Shown piece by piece: positions 55,464 through 64,000 of a stretch of 64,000 nucleotides of DNA. A program made the translations under genes and the position numbers. Source of the DNA: Liolophura sinensis (Eukaryota; Mollusca; Polyplacophora; Chitonida; Chitonidae); contig NC_088297.1 in the NCBI RefSeq assembly GCF_032854445.1, positions 3,161,991 to 3,225,990 of the forward strand. The letters are read 5' to 3'. How positions within the stretch are numbered: the first letter of the stretch is position 1; every line of letters starts with the position of its first letter. Under the pieces are notes generated by a model. It ran no database searches and was not told where the DNA came from. It saw nothing but the letters and a program-made list of their open reading frames with translations.

Positions 55464-56316
55464 GAATGAGAAGTGTGAGTCAAAAATGCAAAGGAAAAGG
55501 CAAAGAACAACTGATTACAAGGAGACACATCGTAGTTATGAGAAGACAGACTTCGAAGGGAGTTCTACCATAAGGAAAGGTGATGCAGAAGACAATATTC
55601 CAAGGAGCTACCCACTTCGTGCTCAGCTTCATGAAAGATTTGGTGTCAGAAGTGGGAGGAATTTATTTCCAGGTGGTAGCGGAGTACACACCCTTAGGGA
55701 AGCTTGTACAAACTCAGCCCAGACTGAGGATATGTCTGGCTATCATCATGACAAGCCAGTTAAAAATGTCTTACAAAGGCCTGAAATTGGCTCAGATAGG
55801 AAGAAAAACTTGCCCAAACCAGTGGCTTCCATGGCTAACAATCAGCAGTCGAAATGGGGAAAGTTTCTGGCGCCAGAAGCAGGAGACAGTGATAGTTCAG
55901 AAGAACAAAACGGTAACTATGTTGAAAAAGCAAAGACGGTAATCCTTAATATCAACAGCTACAAGCATACAGAAGTTGAAACATTGCAAGAGCACAGTCC
56001 AGATTTACACTCAGACAACCAGGAAAACATCCCTCTGTTTGAAGCAAGCAGTGAAAATGGAACTTTCGCGAATAATATTAATTTTTCAGAACAGAGGGAC
56101 CACAGGAAGGGATGTTTCCCATCAGTTGGTCACATACGGTCACGTGAACCACCTGGAATTGATTCTGTTTCCGGTAAGAGAACGTGCAGCGATGTTGTGA
56201 TTCCAGATAGTTCTTGCAGCACACTTCCTGTAGCAAGAAATCCAACCGGTAACTCGGCTTCTATATTTTCTTTGGGTGAGACTTCAGATGATGATGATTT
56301 CACTTTTAATATTTGA
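55464..56316 (+). pseudogene. Duplicated MRNIP terminal exon, intact frame, no upstream exons
   Basis: 853 bp matching exon 4 without indels. The acceptor TTGAAACAACAG is preserved and the frame, if spliced from exon 3, is open to the stop. Relative to exon 4 the encoded changes are Y148C, R163K, V176G, A179T, G196R, A220T, A328D and I406G, with one silent change (AAG to AAA at codon 151). The QSKWGKFL motif and acidic end are unchanged. Exons 1-3 are not duplicated, so it cannot stand as a gene. It is either a pseudo-exon or an alternative terminal exon reached by splicing from exon 3. I call it pseudogene only for lack of transcript evidence. Confidence 0.75.
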
Positions 56317-56391
56317 AAACAGTCTGTTATCGGCCCTCAGATTGTTGGTTTTCCGAGCGTCCCTCTAAAAGCTTGTATTTGTTGTCAGGGG

Positions 56392-56619
56392 TTCCTCCGT
56401 GGTTGAGTGTAGCACAAGAACTCAAGAGCCTCTCACCAATGCGGTAGCTGTGAGTTAAAGCTCATCCTGGTTTCCTAGCCGGTCGCATGCCGGTCATAAC
56501 AGCAACCTGCAGATGGTCATGGGCTGCTTCTGTCCGGTTTCCTCCCACCATAATGCTGGCCTCGGTAGTTGGAAATATTGTTGAATACAGCATACAACGC
56601 TAATTAAATAAATAATTAC
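56392..56619 (+). mobile_element. SINE variant (unit 2 copy of 49385-49612)
   Basis: I see no difference from the unit 1 copy. Confidence 0.8.
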
Positions 56620-56661
56620 TTTAATTAAAAAAAATTAAAAATAAATTACTTTCACGGCCCC

Positions 56662-56997
56662 CGCTCCGTCAGACGGTTAAAGAGTTGGCTCGGTGTGGCC
56701 GTCAGGGCCTCCATCAATGTGATTGCGTGTTGAAATCCACCTCTCGCGGCTTTGAATCAGGAGGTTTGCCTTTATCCGCCCGAAGGATGTCGTTTACTCC
56801 GGACACTGGTTACCACTGATTAACCGGACTGCCGTCATACAAGTGAAAATTCTTGAATCTAGGCGTCACGGACATTAACCTGGGGATCGTCGTGGGTTTC
56901 CCCCTGGCTCTGCCAGGTTTCCTCCCACCATAATGTTGGCCGACGTCGTGTAAGTGAAATGTTCTTGTGTACGGCGTAATAAAATAAATAAATACAT
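56662..56997 (+). mobile_element. Composite tRNA-SINE remnant (unit 2)
   Basis: Copy of 49655-49990, apparently identical. Confidence 0.75.
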
Positions 56998-57041
56998 AGA
57001 TTTATAAATCAAAACAGATATTAGTTAATTTAGTACACAAA

Positions 57042-57240
57042 CAATTTCAAAGCTGATCACCGCGATGTGGCTGCAATACTTCTGAAATGGTGTGCAGTGT
57101 GAAACCATGATCATTACTTCAAAGCTGATCACCGCGATGTGGCTGCAATACTTCTGAAATGATGTGCAGTGTGAAACCATGATCATTACTTCAAAGCTGA
57201 TCACCGCGATATGGTGCAACACTTCTGAAGTGGTGTTAAA
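57042..57240. repeat. Minisatellite, 72-bp unit, about 2.6 copies (unit 2)
   Basis: Same unit as 50035-50300 with one repeat fewer. It carries ATGATGTGCAG in place of ATGGTGTGCAG in one copy. Confidence 0.93.
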
Positions 57241-57929
57241 CCCTGCTGTCGTAAGTTACCCTCGATCTCACGGTCTTGGTTGAGAATTCTTTCCACTTTC
57301 TTTACACATGCTAAAGTTTTCCAGTATAACCGGTAAGTAACACTATTATAAATTTTAAAAAAAAGGGGATTCAACATTATGACGATTAGTGTCGCTCTAA
57401 TGCAAGAATATGGTTCTACCTTTCTTTTGCGACGTAGTTATTCAATCGGTCACAGTAATCAAATATGTGTTTGAGAATGACGTATTAAACGACAGTCAAA
57501 TCAAACGTTTAGGACGGTCTTTGTGTTATTTATTTCAAGCATGGAACAGTATTGCGATGGGCAAGGTTCATTTACGATCTCTTTATTCAAGTCGTTTGCA
57601 TGTCAGCGGAATTCTGAAAAACCGATATTTCTTCATGATACTATACGTGAATAGATTTCGTTACAGCCTACATTTTCACGAGCGCAACTCGCGGCATTCG
57701 CGCATATACATGGTACACTTCCAGCCATCATAGCTGTGTTGTCCTACTTTCCGATAGGCTGGACCGATGATCCACCAAACACTCCGATATCAGCACACTG
57801 GTACAAATATGGCGACCCCGTTCCTGTGTTCTTCGTGTGCTTTACCTGATGGGAAAAAGAAAAGCTGTTTTCTTGAACTCAGACCATTCGTTAGTGGGAT
57901 GCATTACAAAAGACTACCAATGCCGTCGC

Positions 57930-58093
57930 AGTGAGTTCATGCTGGCTTCCTCTCCGGTCGAAAGTGGAAAGGTCTTCTAACAACCTGCGGATCGTCGCGG
58001 GGTCCCAGGTGTCCTCCCACCATAATGCTGGCCGCCGTCGTATAAGTGAAATATTCTTGAGTACGGCCGGACTAATGAAATAAATAAATAAAT
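57930..58093 (+). mobile_element. SINE 3' two-thirds (unit 2)
   Basis: Copy of 50990-51160 with a short deletion after GATCGTCGCGGGGTCCC. Confidence 0.88.
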
Positions 58094-58099
58094 AAGTAA

Positions 58100-58170
58100 A
58101 TATAAAAGACTACACCATTGAGAGTAAAACTAGAGTAGCGACAACAGTGGTATGTAGTTAACGAACCATA
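58100..58170 (+). repeat. 84-bp-satellite relative (unit 2)
   Basis: Copy of 51175-51247. Confidence 0.6.
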
Positions 58171-58174
58171 CATG

Positions 58175-58225
58175 GGTGAAATATTTTTGGGTACGGCGTA
58201 AAACACCAATCAAATAAATGAATAA
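58175..58225 (+). mobile_element. Chimeric SINE tail formed by deletion
   Basis: The left side (ACATGGGTGAAATATTTTTG) matches the 51248 tail and the right side (CACCAATCAAATAAATGAAT) matches the 51765 SINE. This places the deletion inside the shared GTACGGCGTAAAACACC. Confidence 0.9.
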
Positions 58226-58959
58226 AACGAGTCAGTCATGACCGTCGCTTCAGGCGAAAAGCGAGCTTATCGCATTGATAATAATACTTTCGCCAGAACA
58301 TTCCCGTATTCGGGTTGGCAAACTGTTGTCATCTGTGATGAAAGTAAATGGCACAAAGACTTACCTGAAGTATATAATTCTGAGAGGCATCTCTGAAATG
58401 ATGAAACACATGCACATACATGTTAAGTAGAATCAAACGATTTTTGGTAAATTTCACCTTTTTTTTTTTTTTCGTTTTCCAGTATTTTCGGCCTATTGAT
58501 TAACATGCAAACACTTTTCTTATTTATTATTTTTACGATTTACGCTTCTTGCGTACGCCATGCACAAATCAGCCCTAACTGGGGCACAATCATCTACAGA
58601 AACAGTACACAGTGACCGTGATTCTGATTGGATAACTCACAGCGTGGCCGGTATTGTCACGTCCACGGAGTAGATGAATATGGCGGGGTCCCCGGGATCC
58701 GTGAATCTCTTCAGTTCAGTCAGCGAGCCATCCTCCTTACCAATACTAATGGTGTAATACCCCTGAATACACGGATGAATACGCAAGTGAATCTCCAGTT
58801 GCATGTGCAAGATCGACGACAGTGTAGATGACTGGGCGAAACGTACTGCTTATTGCATATGTACATGTAACTGTATGTCTTTCAGTCATTATTACAAAGC
58901 CCGTTGACTGTTTCTTCTTCCATGTAACTAACAGTAAACTTTCATGGAAACATATTTAT

Positions 58960-59190
58960 TTTTTTATTTATGTATTTGATTGGCGCATTTTTACGCCGCA
59001 CTCAAGGATATTTCACTTAAATACGACAGCGGCCAGCATTACGGTGAGAGCAAACCAGGCAACCCACGACCATCTGGTGATTGCTGAGAGACCACGCCCC
59101 GTGCGACAGGAGAGGAAGCTAGCATGAGATGGACTTGAACTTACAGCGCCCAATTTGGTGTCATTGCGCTACGCTAGCAACAGAGGCCCC
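58960..59190 (-). mobile_element. SINE, minus strand (unit 2)
   Basis: Copy of 52638-52875. Confidence 0.88.
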
Positions 59191-59324
59191 TCATGCGGAA
59201 GATAGTAAGTTGAGGTAATATGATTAGTTTAAATACATCAATGTGGCCATCTATTTTCCAAAAAAATAATAATAGTTGTATTAGTGGAAGAATAGATGCC
59301 CCATTATCCTATTATCAACAACAT

Positions 59325-59475
59325 ACTGGCTTACTGTCCGGCCGTACGTGGGAAGGTCTGCCAGCAGGCTGCGGATGGTCTTGGGTTTCCCACGGGCTCT
59401 GCACGGTTTCCGCTCACCATAATGTTGTATAAGTGAAATATTCTTGAGTACGGCGTAAAACACCAATCAAATAAT
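59325..59475 (+). mobile_element. SINE 3' part with small deletion (unit 2)
   Basis: Copy of 53010-53168. CACCATAATG joins directly to TTGTATAAGTG. Confidence 0.88.
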
Positions 59476-59846
59476 TAAATGTAATGAAAAAAGAAATCGA
59501 AGCACGCGTGAAACCGGTTGTCTTTTTCTATAATCTTTCTTTAAAATTTCCTCAGAAGTATATTTTATTCATCAGCTGGTTGATTTTTGTTGAAAATCCC
59601 TAGCTATAACAGTAGGCCGTATTTAATAATGAACAGTTTACGACGGTGAATCGCCGGAAGTTTGACCTCCTAATGCATCTAAGATGATTTTGCAAACTGA
59701 CCAACAAGGACTTGAGCTTCTATGTTGGACGTAATTAAGGCTACCTGAATCCATTACGTCATTAAAATTATTTTCAAAACTTTGAAGCTTTTCACGCGAA
59801 GATGCCCATTTCCTTGGCGTCGTCATATTTTCTGCAAAGTAATCGG

Positions 59847-59882
59847 TATATATATCGGTATATATATATATATATATATATA
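59847..59882. repeat. Interrupted TA microsatellite (unit 2)
   Basis: (TA)4T, CGG, then (TA)12. Allelic in position to the (TA)40 of unit 1. Confidence 0.95.
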
Positions 59883-60561
59883 CATGTCCATCTGACACAT
59901 ACCAACAACGCAAAAGTAGTCCACTACCCATGCTTTAATACTATCTAAATTTGCCTAACGTTTCTAAAGTTTGTCCAGGCAACAACCCATGCATGGTCAT
60001 AAGTTTCTTCCAATATGAAATATTTATTTATTTAAATATATATTGATTAGTGTTTTACACGGTACTTGAAGTCACAGCGATTGTATTGTTAAGAGGCTCC
60101 TGTGTCATTAAGGCGCGCTGACAATCAAATAATGATTTAAATTTTATAAAGTTCGTCCAAGGGTATCTCGCAAGAAACGCAAGAGTTGACTTTCGAGTGA
60201 CAACGAATATTTGCGACACAATGATATAATAATTATGTTATATAAGTTATATAATTATGACAATAAGAAAAGTTTTACCGGATTATCTTTGTTGAAATGC
60301 GCCATGTTTTTCTCAAAGACGACCCGAGTAATGCCACCAGCCCTGGAAAATGCAGAAGTGTGAATATATTTGCCCAAACTACATGTATATGGTTGAGTCC
60401 ATGTTATTGCATGCTTTATACTGGCCTAAATAATTATCAAAGACACTCAACTATTGAGTAAGATATCAGTAGTATATCAGTGAATGTTTGAATAATTAAA
60501 TAATTTATTTATTTCATTGCTTGTTAAACGGCGTGTTTAAGAAATTTTAACTATGATGACT

Positions 60562-60682
60562 AAGGTCAGATTTAGGGTATAGTGGGAACAGTTCGAACTC
60601 GTGACCTCATTGGTCATTGGCGTTTGTATAGACTTAGCGAGCCAGCGCTTTAACCAACATCTCAGCAACGTTGGTGACATTG
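60562..60682 (-). repeat. tRNA-like repeat (unit 2)
   Basis: Copy of 54300-54420, apparently identical. Confidence 0.6.
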
Positions 60683-61224
60683 TCATAAGAAAATCTACTC
60701 TGTACCAGAGTTGGAGACGAAAGTATTTTTTTCGTGCACGATACCTCAATTGCCAATGTGGTAACAACTGCAATGAGAGCAACGTTTTAAACGAATGAGC
60801 CAGCGATAGCCGCTAGGCAAAAGTGCATTAGGTATATATTTTGGCCACTTTGACAACTTAGCCAATGAGTATTTCTGGACGAGTATTTGATGCTGAATGT
60901 GCAGATGAACACTGTGTTACCTGATTCTCACCTGTACAATATAATGATAGATATCAATATACTTTGTAAAATGTATGTTGCAGTTTCGGTTTCAGTGACT
61001 AAATATAAACTTATATTTCGGCAATGATTTTTTTTGTCTTCATCTGTGAACGTCTTTCGTGTATCATATTTGAATTTGCAACGTCTTTCGCAAAGGGTAG
61101 ACACTCGGTTGATTTATTTCAATGGCGTTTAACATTACGTTACAGAATTCTTGAAAAAGCTTCGAAGAATTCTCGAAGAAAACCTTCGAGCCTGAAAACA
61201 TCTTGACTCAAAGCAGCAGCTGAA

Positions 61225-61320
61225 ACAACGAGTAAGTCCTCGCTAGATTCGAACTTGCGACCTCATTGCTGAAAGGTCGTTATTGTCGCAGTGAGCCATC
61301 TGAGCCAACGAGGTCAATAT
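61225..61320 (-). repeat. tRNA-like sequence
   Basis: On the minus strand TTGGCTCAGATGGCTCACTG (A box) and GGTCGCAAGTTCGAATCTAG (B box) are well spaced. The acceptor stem is not evident, so this is probably a SINE head rather than a tRNA gene. Confidence 0.55.
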
Positions 61321-61529
61321 TCAGAATAGGAGAGTTCTGAGTTCGCACTCTTTCGTCTGTAAAGGTAAAAAAGAGTCACACTGCACGAGGCAAATGTTAG
61401 GCAATAATTTACCAATCACCAATTCAGGCGCTCATCCCCATCGTTTGTCTAATCTAAATACCGTTTTGTGAAACATTTTTCAGAAGCCAATGCTATGATA
61501 GCTGAAAGATGTTATACTAAATGGAATCT

Positions 61530-61895
61530 GTGCCTTACGAATATAATTCTCTGTATTTTAGGATGTAGTCTTCTTTCGCTGGCAGCCTACCATTTTTAGT
61601 GTACAGATGACTGCTTAGTATCAAAATGATGGAAATCGTCTAAACTTTGGGCAGGTATGAGTTTTAATGATGAAAGTTTGAAATTCTGGGCGAGTTGGAC
61701 ACAAGGAGACATGGTTTTGTTGAGGTTCCTTCCGACCAGTTGGCATAGAAAGGTTCAGATTTTGACGGTCAACCTATGTTAAGATTTTTATGGCCGCTTT
61801 CTCACAGGATGGGCCAGATATGCACCAAAGCTTATTGGCCACGGAATGTTTGGGACTGAGCTACAGCACTAAACGTTAACACCGTCGCTAATGGA
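61530..61895 (+). repeat. Second copy of the 5806-6245 dispersed element
   Basis: It starts near TCTGTATTTTAGGATGTAGT and ends near CGTTAACACCGTCGCTAATG. Collinear with the 5.8-kb copy, with small indels. Confidence 0.78.
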
Positions 61896-62181
61896 ATATG
61901 TTCAAGAGCAGAAGCCCAGTTTGTTCGTCAGGTAACATGGTACGGTTGGACTTTTTTACCTTCTGCGATAAAAGAGGTCGAATTCGAAACTCCCTTTTGA
62001 CAAAATACCGACCTGACTTCGAGGTTTGGGGTGGACGCCGTGGTGTTCCCACATGGAGCCGTGTTCTGGTAGCAAGCTGGTGCCACTGTGGTTGTACAGA
62101 AACAGTTCAGCAGTTTGATGTATCATTTCTATCAAAGGCAGTATCAAGATATCATTCCGATATAGATAGATCGAGTTTATG

Positions 62182-62372
62182 TTATTTATTTATTTATTTA
62201 TGGGAGGAAACCTGGGGAAACCCACGACTATCCGCAGGTTGTTGACAGACCTTTCCACGTACGGCCGGAGAGGAAGCCAGCATGAGCTGGACATGAACTC
62301 AACGCATCGCTGTGAGGCTCCTGGGTCATTGCCCTCCGCTAGCGCACTAACCAAGTGAGCCACGGAGGCCCC
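62182..62372 (-). mobile_element. SINE, minus strand, with target-site duplication
   Basis: (TTTA)n joins the centre directly, so the conserved 3' domain is deleted. The tRNA-like head is complete (AACCAAGTGAGCCACGGAGG, CCCC). TCGAGTTTATG flanks it at 62171-62181 and 62373-62383. Confidence 0.93.
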
Positions 62373-62383
62373 TCGAGTTTATG

Positions 62384-62880
62384 AGTGCAGGAAACTGAGA
62401 AACACATAGGAAACCATCGCTTCAGGTCAGGCAACTGCTAAACATAGGCTCCTCTGATTGAAAGCCGCAACCCAACGGACGAAAGATGGATTCGAGCTTG
62501 CGACCCCATTGATCAGAGTCCGATCGTGTCCTTTGGCCATTGATAATGAACACCAAATCTATCTTGGGTGAAACATCTGAGGTTTAATATTGAGTGAGTG
62601 AATGAGTGAGTGAGTGAGTGAGTGAGTGCTTGGGGTTTAACGCGGTTTAATATTGAGGTACATGTATAATTATCGAATCAATAAATAAATAAATAAATGA
62701 TTCATTGATTGAGGTTCATCGTCGCATTAGCGCGATTCCTTTTCTCAAAAAAATCTGCACTCTGCACAGTACAGGAGGGCGGTTACAGCGAAAATAGCAG
62801 TCAGTAATAATGTTTATGAATTTATTCACGTCATCGCTTGAGTGTATGTATGCATGTACCATATGTCTATACTTCAGTCA
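62384..62880. other. Spacer with short repeats
   Basis: A B-box-like GGATTCGAGCTTGCGACC lies at 62489. (GAGT)n at 62593-62627 leads into GCTTGGGGTTTAACG, the start of the 3603/17388 element, then a short (AATA)n. No gene seen. Confidence 0.5.
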
Positions 62881-62884
62881 GATA

Positions 62885-62950
62885 TTATTAAAGACGTACA
62901 GCGTAGAGCGGTGATGTGAGTGTGATAGGTGGCCAGTGGTCACTCGTAAC
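62885..62950 (+). repeat. Isolated diverged 84-bp satellite unit
   Basis: ATTATTAAAGACGTACAGCG then GTGATAGGTGGCCAGTGGTC resembles one unit of the 63.5-kb array. Confidence 0.55.
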
Positions 62951-63524
62951 CGGGAAATACAGCCTCTTGTCAATTTACAGCAATCAGGGTTTTATTCTAA
63001 CTGTTCATGTGAACAGTAGCAAATTACACGCCCCCCCCCCACTCCCATTCCATTACTTTAGCGAGACTACGTAAAAAATGCAGTGATTCTAATTGCAATT
63101 TACTAGATGTGATTAGATAATCAGTTTCCTGGACTGTCAGTAGAAAAATTTCATAAATTTCAAAATATTAAATTTTATAATATTAAATTTTATATGTGGA
63201 TATATGTTATATGGATATAATGCAATTTATTGTTGTGCCAATTTAGACGATGACTTGGATCAGTGGACCCAAGGTGTTAATGACTAACATTTTTAAGTAA
63301 CTTAATTAGTCACAAGTTATGTCAAAAGAATCGCTGAATCTACATTGACTCACGTCGTGTTTCCACGGATCCGTACCTCTTTTGATTTTTGGGATAAAAG
63401 TGTGGAACTTACAAAAACGCCAAAGACTTTCGAGCTATAAGAAGATAAATGTGCTATACTTCCTTCTCATCTGTTGTGATTTCACAAAGATAACACAGCG
63501 ACTTTATGCTACCGTTTTACAATA
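62951..63524. other. Spacer without recognised genes
   Basis: Poly-C run at 63032-63041 and AT-rich short repeats near 63160-63200. No exon supported. Confidence 0.4.
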
Positions 63525-64000
63525 TAATTAAGACGTACAACATGGAGAGTAAGACCAGAGCAACGACGCAAATGGTCATATGTAACCGGTATAATTAAAG
63601 ACGTACAGTATAGAGAGTAAGACTAGAGCAACGACGCAAATTGTCATATCTAACCGGTATAGTTAAAAGATGTGCAATAACCGGTATAATTAAAGATGTG
63701 CAGCATAGAGAGTAAGGCCAGAGCAGCGACGACAGTGTGATAACTGGCAAATGGTCATATGTAACCGGTATAATTAAAGGCGTGCGGCATAGAGAGTAAG
63801 ACCAGAGCAGCAACGACAGTGTGATAACTGGCAAATGGTCATATGTAACCGGTATAATTAAAGACGTACAGCATAGAGAGTAAGACCAGAGTAGCGACGA
63901 CAGTGTGATAACTGGCAAATGGTCATATGTAACCGGTATAATTAAATGCGTACAGCATAGAGAGTAAGACCAGAGAAGCGACGACTGTGTGATAACTGGC
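63525..64000. repeat. 84-bp tandem array, running off the window
   Basis: The unit begins TAACCGGTATAATTAAAGAC and contains AGAGAGTAAGACCAGAGCAG, CGACGACAGTGTGATAACTG and GCAAATGGTCATATG. The first units are shortened; the last three are near-identical. The array continues past the window end. Confidence 0.95.

Larger units (their letters stand above)
54946..61150. repeat. Tandem duplication, unit 2 (about 6.2 kb)
   Basis: It aligns with 47936-54945 from end to end. Differences include a 617-bp deletion at a SINE tail, one fewer 72-bp repeat, a shorter TA tract, an 11-bp deletion in a SINE and a 57-bp deletion just before the final GAATTC. Confidence 0.95.

Overview
The window is animal nuclear DNA, most likely from a marine lophotrochozoan and probably a mollusc. 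The reasons are sparse, small GT-AG exons in long introns, AT-rich spacer, one recognisable metazoan DNA-repair gene (MRNIP), and more than twenty copies of a tRNA-derived SINE with an (AATA)n tail of a style I associate with molluscs. The taxon is inference. There are no operons, rRNA genes, CRISPR arrays or clearly functional tRNA genes.

Layout. 1-9.7 kb is repeats: minisatellites with 51-, 65-, 19- and 92-bp units, SINEs, dispersed elements and one long hairpin. 9.7-18.6 kb holds scattered plus-strand open segments with good splice borders that I cannot assign to a family. 18.6-21.0 kb is a 47-bp satellite with higher-order structure. Just after it lie three small minus-strand exon candidates (21.0-21.7 kb), the first two of which join in phase. 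22-27 kb is SINE-rich spacer. 27.6-41.7 kb is dominated by three copies of a dispersed element in alternating orientations, enclosing a broken non-LTR reverse transcriptase and a second decayed coding relic. 42.9-49.3 kb is a complete four-exon MRNIP gene (427 codons before the stop). 47.9-61.2 kb is a direct tandem duplication of about 7 kb that carries a second, intact copy of the last MRNIP exon but none of the earlier exons. 61.2-64 kb has more dispersed repeats and an 84-bp tandem array that runs off the end.

How the pieces interact. SINEs sit in both large MRNIP introns and in its 3' flank, where they supply the nearest AATAAA hexamers. SINE tails also explain a 617-bp length difference between the two duplicated blocks. 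Exon 2 of MRNIP is flanked by direct copies of another repeat. The most interesting object is therefore a repair gene whose 3' half has been duplicated in tandem and is being reshaped by repeats. All coordinates and comparisons were made by eye.
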